Below, piece after piece: positions 1 to 10,693 of a stretch of 64,000 nucleotides of DNA. The stretch's first letter is position 1; the number at the start of each line of letters is the position of its first letter. Source of the DNA: Campanula takesimana (taxonomy: Eukaryota; Streptophyta; Magnoliopsida; Asterales; Campanulaceae); the NCBI GenBank assembly GCA_026119855.1, contig JAOWBW010000159.1:248001-312000 (forward strand), in the 5' to 3' direction. Under the pieces are notes generated by a model, which made no database searches, had not been told where the DNA came from, and worked only from the letters and a program-made list of their open reading frames with translations. The position numbers were made by a program, and so were the translations under genes.

Positions 1-1576
1 CGCACAACTCTTATTTTGGCTAAGTATAGCGCGCGGTAAGAGTGTGAAATGCACAGCGGAAATTTAAAGCAGCTCTGCGCAGGGTATACTGCGCAGAGAT
101 AAAAAGGCATGCGCTAAGTATGAGGCTAAAGAGTGGCGCAAAAAGGGATTATAAGGCAAATGAGCAATAACAATTACAACATCAAAGTGTAGCAATCTGA
201 AAGATCAAACAAAGCAGTTCATAAAAAGTTAAGCAGGAAATATGCAATAAGTAATGAACACGCTATTTGGAGAGGTTCGATCGATGAAAGATCTACATCC
301 TCTACCAAGATGGTTAGTCTTGGATTTCTAATGGAGATCTTATTATATGAGAGAGCATTACAAATTACAACATTTGAGCTCAATACTAACTCAAGATCTA
401 TTATCTATGAAGAACAAATCCTAGACTAAACCGGTGTATCTCAAGAAGTTAGATCAAAATGATCAAAGCTTCAAGAGGTGTGTGTGTGACAGAAATTCTG
501 GGCTCTATGAATATGAAAGATGAAGAGCACCAAGAATTCTGGTGATATAGGCTTTGTGATATGAGCAGGAGTTTTGAAGGTTTGAAGATCTTGAAGGCTG
601 TTCTAAAGAATCTGGAAATACTAAGCAGCAGTCTTCAGATCATGGTTTTTCAGTGAAGCATGAAACTCGAGCTCTGAAGCATAGTGGCCAACAAGAGGGG
701 CTTGATCAAAGGTGATCAAACAGCGGCCGATGAAGGGGCAGCTTGGAAATGAAGATGAGCAGGCTATTTATAGCTGAGAGCTTGAATATAGCCGTTGGAG
801 CTCTGAGCTAGGACAATGAGCTGGCACAAGGTGATTGGCGCGCAGTTGTCCTTTATAGCCGTTGGGGCTCTGATCAAAGATGATGACCTGGCACAATATG
901 ATTGGTGCGCAGGTGATTTAGAGCCGTTGGAGACTGAGCATGAAAACAAATTCAAATGCTTCTTCTAAAAGGTTGACAGCTGTCTTCACTTGAGATATTT
1001 CTTTGAAGCGTGTCTCCACCAATGGTTTTGCTGAGTGTGCTTATTTTGTCGTTTGTGCACACCTCAGCATTTTAATAAGCGTGCATCTTCTAAGCGTTTT
1101 CCAAGCTTTCTAGAATGTGAGATCAGGAGATGAGGAACTTGACCAAGGTTGTGTCTGCGCACAAAGGCATGCGCATTGCCGGCGCGCATGGATTCAGCGC
1201 ATGAGCAGCATGCGCACCATGCTTGGTCACAAAGAGATCTCTTGAGAGTTTAGGAAGTAAGATCTTGAAAATTGAGCAGGGTCAAGGGCTGTGCAAGATA
1301 TCTATGCGCAGTGGCGACCTGCGCAGAGAACATTCTGCGTAGCGAAATGAATCCTTGCTTAGGTAATCTTTGATCTTTAAAGCTTCAAGTCCTATCATCT
1401 AAGCCTATACTATAAAAAGGACTTAGCTAAAAATTGAAGTTATAAACTTCTTTACATGAGGTCCTAAAGTCCATAAAAATACTTATAGGTGATGGTATCA
1501 ATCAATTCTAACAAATGTAGGAGGGTTAAGTGATAAGCATACCCAACAAGTGCCTTTCTCACTTGATCTTCTTAAC
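1..1576. repeat. Gene-free repeat-like DNA, possibly an LTR fragment
   Basis: I see no convincing coding region here. The stretch is unusually rich in TGCGCA/GCGCGC motifs and contains two diverged copies of one segment (around 800-860 and 870-930) with 'gccgttgg' and 'ctggcacaa' motifs. A TATA-like ctataaaaagg lies near 1409. Composition and the internal duplication recall a retrotransposon LTR or untranslated leader, but neither end nor a target duplication is visible, so the class is uncertain. Confidence 0.3.
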
Positions 1577-2479
1577 TAGGGATGGCAACGGGTCGGATAC
1601 GGTCCGGATATTGCAAAACCCGTATCCGACCCGAGGTCACTGAAGCCATATCCGTATCCGTCCGTATCCGGCTAGGGGCGAATCCGTATCCGCCGAAGAT
1701 CCGCCCAATTTAATAAAAAAAAAAAAAAAAATTATTAAGTCTAAGAAATGGTTTTCATTTTGCAGATTAAAGATAAAAACCTGTAAAAATTGAACAAATT
1801 TCACATTACTCACAAAAATGTTACTCCCTTCATCCCTAAAATCAATCGGAATTAAGGAAAATCGAATCCGAAAATCAAATCAATCGGAAAACGGAAAATC
1901 GAATCCCAAAAATCAAATGAATCACGAAGAAAACGTACCTGACTTTGACTTCGATTTGGTGAAGGGAGAGAGATGAGAGACGGCGATGATTAGCCCAGAT
2001 CCAAGGTCGTCGTCGATGAGGTCCGTCCTCTATCCTTGCTCTCTCTTCGTGTTCGTCGTCGTCTTCTTCTTCTTCTTCTTCTTCTTCTTCTTCGTGGCCG
2101 GATCATCGCGTCGTCGTCGTCGTCGATGAGGTCGGTGACTCGGTCGTTCGGTTCAATCGTCGGCGTCGGCGGTCGACCTCTCTCTCTCTTGACGGCGGTA
2201 TTGAAAAAGAAAGAAAGAAAACCCTATGCTACCTATCTCGCCTCACACTCACAGACACAATATATAAACATGGGTGGGGTTGTAATTATAATTTAACATA
2301 AGGGTAAAATAGTAAATAGCCATCCCCGGATTGTATACGGGTCGGATACGGACGGATCTCGGACAGAATCCGAACCCGTATCCGAACCCGCCGGATTTTA
2401 AAAATCTATTACCAAACCCACCCATCCCCGGTCGGATTGTCTCGGATACGGATCGGGTTCGGTAAAATTGCCATCCCTA
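1577..2479. mobile_element. Non-autonomous hAT element with 8-bp target duplication
   Basis: The element begins TAGGGATGGCAA and ends TTGCCATCCCTA, which are perfect inverted ends. It is flanked by the exact 8-bp direct repeat TTCTTAAC at 1569-1576 and 2480-2487, the target-duplication length of the hAT superfamily. The ends are rich in degenerate GGATACGG/CCGTATCC repeats pointing inward. The interior has a (CTT)n/(TCG)n low-complexity tract at about 2055-2130. An open frame over 2036-2296 is only translated simple repeat; no transposase is present. Confidence 0.88.
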
Positions 2480-2487
2480 TTCTTAAC

Positions 2488-3471
2488 ACTAATGAAGAGA
2501 ATATAATGAATTGTGTGTTTCTTAGGCTGATGGAAGGCCTTTATATAGGAAACAAATAGGCACTTCATTTAGGGACTACACCCTTTTACATAAGTGGTGT
2601 GAATTTACCATTTTTCCCATCATAAATAGGTAATATTACACCTCAGGAATTCTACACATTATTTAATCCTCTACACTTTATATTAACATCATAAATATGA
2701 TTTTATGAAATTAATAATAACATGTTATGCAATCCATGTTCTAACAATAAGGTGATTTTAAATGTTGGCACCTAGCCAATGAGTACGAGTTTGTAGGTCA
2801 GTGGCAGTTTCCCTTTTTAGAGTTGTGACTTTGAACCTCTTTCTTACATTGTATTTGAAATGTTGTAATTTGACCAAAAAAATTGTTATCACTAAGCTAC
2901 TTTACTTTCAGTGTTAGTAATTGTACTTGGTAATATTTCAAAATGTGATCACTCCATCCACTTTCTTGCCAAAAAGTCAGTTTCAAAGCCTTGATGTCTT
3001 CTCGGCCACTCCTATGTGCTCTCCTCGTGTGCTCAGACTCCTTGGATTCTCTATATAAAACTCTTTTCAGAAGACGATATTAACTCAAGATTCAATGCAT
3101 GATTCTAAAAATGTATGTTACAAGTGACTTCTAGTACTGAAAAGACACGCAAAAGGCTTCTTTCCATGCACAAACTATTAATCCTTGTACACAGCGAAGA
3201 AGCTCGAACGTAAATGTAATTAATTTAAGTTGATTGGTGTTACAGCATTATTGGAGGATTGATGTGACTTATGTGGCACACACGAGCTGTGCACAATGTT
3301 AGGCTAACTATTATCTATAGAAACCAATCCTTATTACTAAATGGATAAAAGTAAAAAAAAAAAAAATACATTTTATACAAACATTAATAAGTCAATTACG
3401 ATACATAATAATAAGTGAACAAGATTGTATCTAAGCAGAATTCAATTCCTTTCACAATTGAGCTTCATTAG
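2488..3471. other. AT-rich intergenic stretch, 3' of CslG gene A
   Basis: No gene is recognisable. The part just after the hAT element may belong to the same disrupted repeat as the first 1.5 kb. The rest is downstream flank of the minus-strand CslG gene A and includes a poly(A) run near 3354-3366. Confidence 0.4.
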
Positions 3472-6400
3472 CTAGAATGATAAATATGATGCTATGAAAA
3501 AAAGACAAGCAAAGACAATTGATGTCAAGGTGATCTTGAGAGGCATCTTTCCTTTATCTCTCCTCAACACCATAGCTTCATAAACTGGCCAACCATTCAC
3601 CACCACAAATCCAGTTATAAATACTTGTATAAAAAGTTGTTCCATTCTTCCTTTACTTAAAACAAGTAGTGACATGGCTCGTACGAATGCGAATAAGTTG
3701 ACGGTGGCTGCAATAGCTATTGCGAAGAACATGGGAGATGCAATTCCAAACTCAAACATCCCTTGTTCGTAACGCTTGCCTTGTTCCTTGTCAATCACTT
3801 TGCTCGTAACATTGAATCTAAATGGGGCTATACCTAGTGATTTAAGCATAAATTCGAGTAAACCGAAAGGGAAGCTTGAGACTCCAAATATCAACCACAT
3901 ACGTTGGTAATTCCACCACCTTTTCACTATTGGCCCTCCTTCAATAGTAAAGTCGAAAATATGCTTACCGTACGCCCCAAGGAAAAGAAATGCATATAAA
4001 AAAAACCATGGATCTGAGACCTGTATATGTGACAAAATTTCATGAGTTCAAAACACAAATAAACCAAAAAGCTCTAGCTCAAGCAGCACGACGATATGCA
4101 TGTTACCTTGGGAAATATGGGGAAAGAGTTGATGAGCATTAGTTGAGGCAAGAAGGCATATATGATAATGGGGATGGACCAAAAGGGCCAACACATGTAG
4201 TATAAATAACAAAGGGCTTGGAGTGGATTTTTCATGGACTTGAGCCCGAAGGTTATTGGGGTATACTTAGAAAACATTATCTGAAGGTTGCCCATATGCC
4301 ATCGTTTTATTTGAGATAAAAAATCATTAAGGTTATTTGGGGCACTGCCGAGAAATGCAGCTCTTTCAGGATTGCAGAAAATAGACTTCCATCCTTCACA
4401 ATGTAGACAATAGCTCGTAAACATGTCTTCAACTAAGCATCCATACCTAAACCCTATCTGCAAAAGCATAAACGAATATTCATTATTTATTTAAAGAAAT
4501 ATACATTATAGCCATCAAGTACTAGAAGAGGGAACAATTCAATTCGTAGCAGCAACTATATCATTGTTATGGTGCAACGAATAGTCATGATACAATCATT
4601 TTTATTTTATTTTTTGAAGTTGTACAGTATGAATAATTGAATATTAAGTGGGGTCCACCAAACTTCCAATTAATCTCGACTGCATAACCCAACAAATTTT
4701 TTAGATGTAGCGCTGTATCAAGAGCACTCATTAATTGCTACAGTTCCAAACCCATTAATTACCACATCCCACCAAATTGATGAATTACTCCCACCGTTTC
4801 ATAACCGTTTCATAATGCATGTCGTTTTAGACTTGTTCACATATATTAAGAAATTCAATTAATAGATACTAAAACGTCATATATTATGAAACGGAGGGAG
4901 TAGTTTTAAAGGTTTTATGGGGAAAGCTTACCTCGGAGCCCCATTTGGTATTGTCCTCGTAATTGCAACGTGCTACATGATGAGCTAACTCTAGAGTATC
5001 TTTTGAACAGAAATCTGCATTTATTATGCCATCTTGGAGAACATTAGAAGAGGAAATATCATCAAACCGAGCGGACCTACGGGAAAAGGCCCCCGAACCC
5101 ATATAATCAGGCCCCAATAAACCATCATAGCCAAGAGGATCAAGTTTGATTGGAATTTTAAATTCACCACTATAAATATCATCTTTATTAATACCACGGA
5201 AGTATTTAGGAAATTGAACAAAGGCCAGCTTTGGGTCCATAAGAGGGTCCACAAAATAACAAAGTGCTCGAAGGGGAGTCTTCGGATCATTTGAATACTC
5301 GTCACAATCCACCACTAGAAAAATTGGTGCACTCGTCATTATACCCGATACTCGAAGCTTAAAATATGGACAAAAATATTTAATAAATAAAAATATTATG
5401 TAAATAAAAGGGTTCATTGCAATTTCTTACCTGAGTTTACACGTTGTTGAAATTATTTATTTTTGTTACGGTACAAATCCTATCGTTTTTGACAAGTTTC
5501 TTTTAAAACCAAGATATACCTAAGCATTAGAATAATATTAAGGCATTTATTATATATTAGGGGGTAGTAAATGTGGTTTTAATTTTTTTTTATATTTTCA
5601 TCCACTTTTGTTGAAAATTTAATGTTTCGTTTATTTTCATACTACATCGTAAGAAATTTAAATTTAAATTGAATTGTAACAAACATAAATTTAGAACAAC
5701 ATATAGAACTTAGTTAGGAAATTGCAATTAACGCTAAAAAAAATAATCCTAATACTCATTCTGTCCCATTTGAAGCTTCAAATGGGACGGAAGGAGTACA
5801 TAAGATGTTAATATAAAGTAGATGTAATTAGAGAACTTTCTCGTGGGTATCAGAACACATATTAGCATACCAGAACATTTAGGGCTCCGGCTTTAAAATT
5901 GTGTGGCTTAAATTTACTTTTCTCTCTGGAGATATAAGTGAGCTTTGGCATCATGTCACCATCAATATTTCTATCATTTATGCCATCCAAAAGAACCTGT
6001 ACTCAACAAGTTACAAGCATCCATGTAAGTATTAGCAATAATATATTTTTACCTTTATAAAATATTATATTTATATGGTATTTACAACAATATATTTATA
6101 TTATAAAATTGATGAAATAATAAGTATCAACAAATAAATAAACTAATGACAATAAGGAGAAACTATAAAACCTCAATAATGGGAGGATGATCTTGACGAA
6201 TGAAATTTGTGGTCCACTTGCTAAGAGGATAGCCGTCCACATCGAAAATATAGTCCGAATGAACACTACCCCTCACCACAACCTTTTCCACCTTTTCTTT
6301 CATCTCGTCGTATAAAAGCTGCACAATATCAAGGGTCCAGATTATAGATACATTGTATACACTTGGATACAATATATAAATTTTGATACAATATCAAGGG

Positions 6401-6828
6401 TCCACATTATAGAGACATTGTATACACTTGGATACAATATATAAATTTTGATATTACACTTGGATACAGTAGCTAAACAAGTACTGTATCCAAGTGTTGC
6501 ACTTGGATACAGTAGGTTAAAAACTAATGTATCCAATTGTATTTTTGAAAATTAGCTACTGTATCCAAATGTATCCAATGTATCTATAATCTGGACCCTT
6601 GATTTTTTATTTAATCCAACGGTTATGATTAGTTCTCACAGTTCTCATTTAAATGGTTCTCACAGGAGTGCGATATATATATGTATACACACACACACAC
6701 ACATATATATATATATGTATACATATATATATATGTATGTATACATATATAAGTGTGTGTGTGTGTGTGTATGTATACATATATATACATACACACACAC
6801 ACACACACACTTATATATGTATACATAC

Positions 6829-6860
<32 letters not shown>

Positions 6861-8188
6861 GTTAAAGCAAGATGATTTTGAAGAAAGAAGTGCAGCAGAA
6901 GACACACCCAGCCGGGTAGCAAAGGTGATGCGGTCGGACAAGCTAAGGTCTTGTCGGACCATTACATTGACCCGTTCGGACCATAGTGTTCCGGGCCTGG
7001 GTTGGTTTCGCGGTATTCTGACTTGCGTGGAAAGTAAATCAAGTCTTTTGGGGATTTGATTTAGGACTCCTTCTATCTTCTGGTTTAGGTCTCTAATGCC
7101 AATAAATACTAATCATATATTAGTAGTTTTCTCTGCGTGATCGAAGAGATAGGGAGAGAGAGAGATCAATAATTCTAGATCTAGGGATTTGCATTGCTAG
7201 GAACTTTGTGATCAAAGTTCATGCAAACATAGATTAGTGTGATCATCATCTTCAAGTTCTTAACTGTTTGGTTGCTGGAAGGTCACTGAAGCTAAAAAAA
7301 AAAAAAAAAATGCGCCGGAGTTGGTGGTGAGGGATAGCCTAAGGGGATAGTCGTTGGGGTGAAAGTAAAATGTTGAGAGGGTGTAGTTAGTAAAATGTTG
7401 AGGAAGATGTAAGCTAAGGACTATATGGTTAGTTAAAATATTCCTTGTCTTAAGATGTAAATAAGGTTATGTTGAGGGACTATATGGTAAATGCCCCCTT
7501 TAAGTTTTAGTCAAAGAACAATTAAGTTGACAATTTTTGCTTTGACTTTATAGATTAAAGATAGGAGTACAAAATTGGAAGAAAAAAAAATGTAATAGGG
7601 AAACCAAAAGAGGAGTACCTTAATTTCCTTGGTCTCTGATAGCAGATCATGATTAGATTCAAAATACAGCTCTGGACATCTATCAATAATATTGTTATTC
7701 TTGCAATAAGGCAACCAATGTTTAGCAAACTTAGCAGCCTCCATGAATGCAAATAGAGTCAACTGAGACCCTCCGTCGTCCGACACATAAACCGACAACT
7801 TGTCCGCCGGATAATCATAAGCCAACACCGATAAAGCGGTGTTCACCACCCCAAATGGTGGCTCTTTAAAGGGGTCGGCCGTGCATATAAACACATCCAA
7901 CGCCGGATATTCACTCTCCTTCACAACTTGTGGTAGATTTTCCGGGAAAACTTGACGTTGGATTGGGTTTAGTTGGAAAGCTTGATATGTTAACCACATG
8001 AAAGAAAGTACGAGATCGGCTAGGATTAGGAGAAGGGTTATAAGGGTGTTGGGAGAGTGGATTAGGTTATGGAGATGGTGATAAAAGAGAAAGAAAATTG
8101 CGATTGTGTAAACGCAAGCGAATGCGCGATTTAGCCATGCTCGAGGATGAAGTTTTCTTGTATGAAGGGTAGGGATTTGAGTTGCCAT
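3472..8188 (-). CDS. Cellulose synthase-like protein G (CslG), gene A
   Basis: GT2-family, membrane-bound processive-type glycosyltransferase of the plant cellulose synthase superfamily. Six exons join in phase 0: 8188-7619, 6318-6172, 5996-5871, 5357-4932, 4457-4107 and 4020-3472, giving about 722 residues, normal for CslG. Two N-terminal membrane helices (about residues 23-42 and 48-68) precede the catalytic domain. Its motifs are SDDGGSQ (about 137), DCD (about 298-300), VED (about 432-434) and QIKRW (about 472-476). Several C-terminal membrane helices follow in exons 5-6. All introns are GT-AG. CslG proteins are Golgi or ER enzymes; some relatives transfer glucuronic acid to triterpenoid aglycones, so a role in specialised metabolism is as possible as one in wall polysaccharide synthesis. 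Exon 4 reads DCDEYS where gene B has DCDMYS. Exon 1 is nearly identical to that of gene B. Confidence 0.9.
4786..4902. mobile_element. Stowaway-like MITE in intron 4 of CslG A
   Basis: A short palindromic element with TIRs CTCCCACCGTTTCATAA and TTATGAAACGGAGGGAG, flanked by TA on both sides. This matches Tc1/mariner Stowaway MITEs (consensus CTCCCTCCGT). It lies in the intron between exons 4 and 5, so it should not alter the protein. Confidence 0.75.
5754..5800. repeat. Minimal Stowaway-type palindrome in intron 3 of CslG A
   Basis: An almost uninterrupted inverted repeat of about 46 bp, with CATTCTGTCCCATTTGAAG opposite its complement ending GGGACGGAAGGAGTA. It looks like a Stowaway MITE reduced to its two TIRs. 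Confidence 0.5.
6333..6610. repeat. 'TTGGATAC' inverted-repeat family member in CslG A intron 1
   Basis: Repeated units of acttggatacagta and its complement, arranged as nested inverted repeats and bracketed by 'ggtccagattatag' and 'ctataatctggaccc'. Related copies occur near 29430-29600, 29680-29960 and 30350-30570, often beside (TA)n tracts. It is a MITE-like family I cannot assign to a superfamily. Confidence 0.6.
6668..6862. repeat. Palindromic (CA)n/(TG)n/(TA)n microsatellite
   Basis: Alternating (AC)n, (TA)n, (GT)n and (AC)n blocks within CslG A intron 1. The part around 6743-6820 is a long perfect inverted repeat: catatataag plus (TG)n opposite (CA)n plus cttatatatg. Open frames across it on both strands are translated repeat, not genes. 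Confidence 0.85.
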
Positions 8189-8420
8189 GGTTATGCCTCT
8201 TGCTTGCTTTCTTGCAGGTAGTGTGTGTTTATGTGTGCATGTCTATTTATCTAAACCATAGTTGGACAGTTCTAATTAATAATCCTCCATTTCAAAATAA
8301 TTTTTCATCATACTTATCGCAAAATAAATGATTTTTTTTAAAAAAACTTTTAATGGTAAAGTTACTTAAAAGCTTCTTGATAGCGATAACGTTTTAACTT
8401 TATTCTTGTAAAAATAATGT

Positions 8421-8672
8421 TACTACATCTGTCCTTAAATGAGTGTCCAAATGTCATTTTAAGGGACATAAATTCATGTACAATTTGGTGGTAAAATTCA
8501 TATATAATCTTGTAATTCTATTTACAAACATTTATTTTTTGCAAGTATAAAGAGACCGGTGAAAAAAAATCGAAAAAAAAATATTTAGAGACAAAGTTAT
8601 GATTAAAATGGACACTCATTTTAGGATAAAAAATTCCTGAAAATTGACACTCATTTAGGGATAGAGAGAGTA
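8421..8672. mobile_element. Stowaway-like MITE upstream of CslG A
   Basis: Ends resemble TACATCTGTCCTTAAATGAG and CTCATTTAGGGATAGAGAGAG in inverted orientation next to TA. The interior matches the elements at 48374-48634 and 53453-53690. It lies a few hundred bp upstream of the gene A start codon. Confidence 0.65.
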
Positions 8673-8779
8673 TATCTTAAAAGTCTATGAGGTTCTAGCT
8701 TGGTAAATGCAAGCGGGAAAAGATTCGACCCCGAGACCTTGCCAAACCTAGGTTTCACCTTAAAACCAAGCAAAATTTG

Positions 8780-10480
8780 TCAATTCTTTATATGGGCAAC
8801 TCCAATAGTTTTGATTCCATGGCTGCAAAAGCGAGGAGGCACTGCTTTATTTGGCTTTGGGATCAATTCTTTATATGGGCAACTCCAATAGTTTTGATTC
8901 CCACCTCAAAGACCTAGCATCTCCAATGGTAAAAACAATGGGTATCAAATTTTGAGTGCGTGAAAGAGAGTAGGACAGACAAAACTGAGGGGACAAGGGG
9001 GAGACTAGGGGTGTAAATGATTCGGTTTGGTTCGGTCTCGGCCGTTTTAGAAACCAAACCACTAGTCATCGGTTTGGGAAAATTCCAAACCGAACCGAAC
9101 CACGAAAAATTTCAAACCGAACCAAACCAAACCGCCATGGTTTGGTTCGGTTTGGTTCAGACCGCGGTTCAGTAGTGTGGTCCAGACTACGGTTTAGACC
9201 TTGGTTCAGACCGTGGTTTAGAATATGGTTTAGATCGTGGTTTAAACCACCATTCACACCGAGGTTCATATCACGATTCAAATTATGGTTTACACTCTTT
9301 TTAAATGAGAAAATTCGGAAGAATGAAAATATCAAACGAATAAAGAAGCCGAAGGAAGTGAATACACTACAGAACTTTGTTAACTATGTGCCTCAATGAA
9401 TATAACATTCGATGAAATGAATATTGAATATGATGCAAAACGAAAATTAAGAATGATGTAATGTAATGTAAATTATTTTAATAATTTAAAGGTGAATGTT
9501 ACTTAACATACAAATATATGACTAATATATGTGGTCTGGCGGTTTGGTCTGGTGGTTCAGTCTGGCGGTTCGGTCTGACGGTTTGGTTTGGTTTGGTTTA
9601 GTTTGGTTTGGTTTGGTTTGGTTTGGTTCGGTCTGGTTTGGTCTGGAGGGAGGGGTCAGACCACAAACCAAACCGAACCACGCGGTTTACCAATTTTTGA
9701 GACCGAACCGAACTACTTGTGCTTAAAAACCGAACCAAACTGTATAGTTTAGTTCGGTTCAGTCCCAAACCACGGTTTAGACCGAACCATTGACACCCCT
9801 AGGGGAGACAACCGCACATGGGTCTCTCCCCATCTAATCCATCCTATTCAACTCCCTTGAAACCCCCACCCACAGAATAATTAAACCCACTCAATTAATT
9901 CCAACCACCCAACTTTTTTTTTTTTTTTTTTTTGACTACTTTGTTGTTGTTTTTGGTCAGATACTCCCTCCGTCTCAAAACAACTTTCACCCTTTTTGAA
10001 AAGCACGGGAATTAATAAAATGTGTAAGAAAAGTGGGTGGTGTGAGAGGGAAGGAGAGAGAAAGTGGGGTAGAGAATATTAAATTGATAGTTGTTGTGAG
10101 TGGAGAGGAGAGAGAAGTAGTGAGAATATTTTCCATTTTGGGAAAGTGGGACTTACCAATGGGACACCTAAAAGGGAAAAAAATATCTTATTAAATAACG
10201 TGGGACCCATGAGAATTATTGGTGTCATATTAAATTTTTGCAGGAGGTAGACATTTTATTTTTTATAAAATTATTGTTTTTACTTAAAAAAAATATTAAA
10301 TTAATTATCATATTTCGACAATATTTATCATATTAAAAATATTAATAAAGTTACTAACTTACAAAAATATGATTTGGTACCAAATTTTGATACCCATTGT
10401 TGGATATGACTTTTTAATACCCATGCAAATAATGTGAATGGTTTTGATACCCATATGGCTCACTGGATATTAGTAAGATT
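8780..10480. repeat. Possible DNA transposon split by a nested hAT element
   Basis: Motifs such as 'tatgggcaactccaatagttttgattcc' (as short repeated units near 8800 and 8875) reappear as degenerate complements near 10430-10460 ('gttttgatacccatatgg'). This suggests the two ends of one older element into which the hAT at 9006-9801 inserted. A Stowaway-type TIR (actccctccgtctc) lies near 9962. Boundaries are not resolved, and no coding region is seen between 9802 and 10693. Confidence 0.3.
9006..9801. mobile_element. Non-autonomous hAT element with 8-bp target duplication
   Basis: Ends are TAGGGGTGT and ACACCCCTA, flanked by the exact 8-bp direct repeat GGGGAGAC (8998-9005 and 9802-9809). Both arms are rich in degenerate GGTTTGGTTCGG units, including a TTTGG tandem run near 9583-9630. 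No transposase is encoded. Confidence 0.88.
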
Positions 10481-10693
10481 ACCCCTAGTCAACATTTTCA
10501 TTAATTTGAATGAATTTAATGGTGATTATTGTACAAGGGCATATGTGCAAAATCACTGAATACAGGGGCATAAATTGCTACATTCCTTGTTACCAATTCA
10601 TGTTTTTCAATGCCGTTTAAATTTGAAAAGTAACTCAATTACGACACTTATTATAAAAAGAAGGACCATATCTTAGAAAAAAATCAATTCTTT

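Noticed and set aside
2036..2296. 86-codon open frame
   Set aside because: Translated (CTT)n and (TCG)n simple repeat inside an hAT element.
5024..5305. 93-codon frame overlapping CslG A exon 4
   Set aside because: Another frame of the same strand over a well-supported conserved exon.
6625..7059. Several overlapping open frames of 70-144 codons on both strands
   Set aside because: They are translations of the (CA)n/(TA)n microsatellite; residue content (Thr/His/Tyr/Ile/Val/Cys runs) shows no protein-like sequence.
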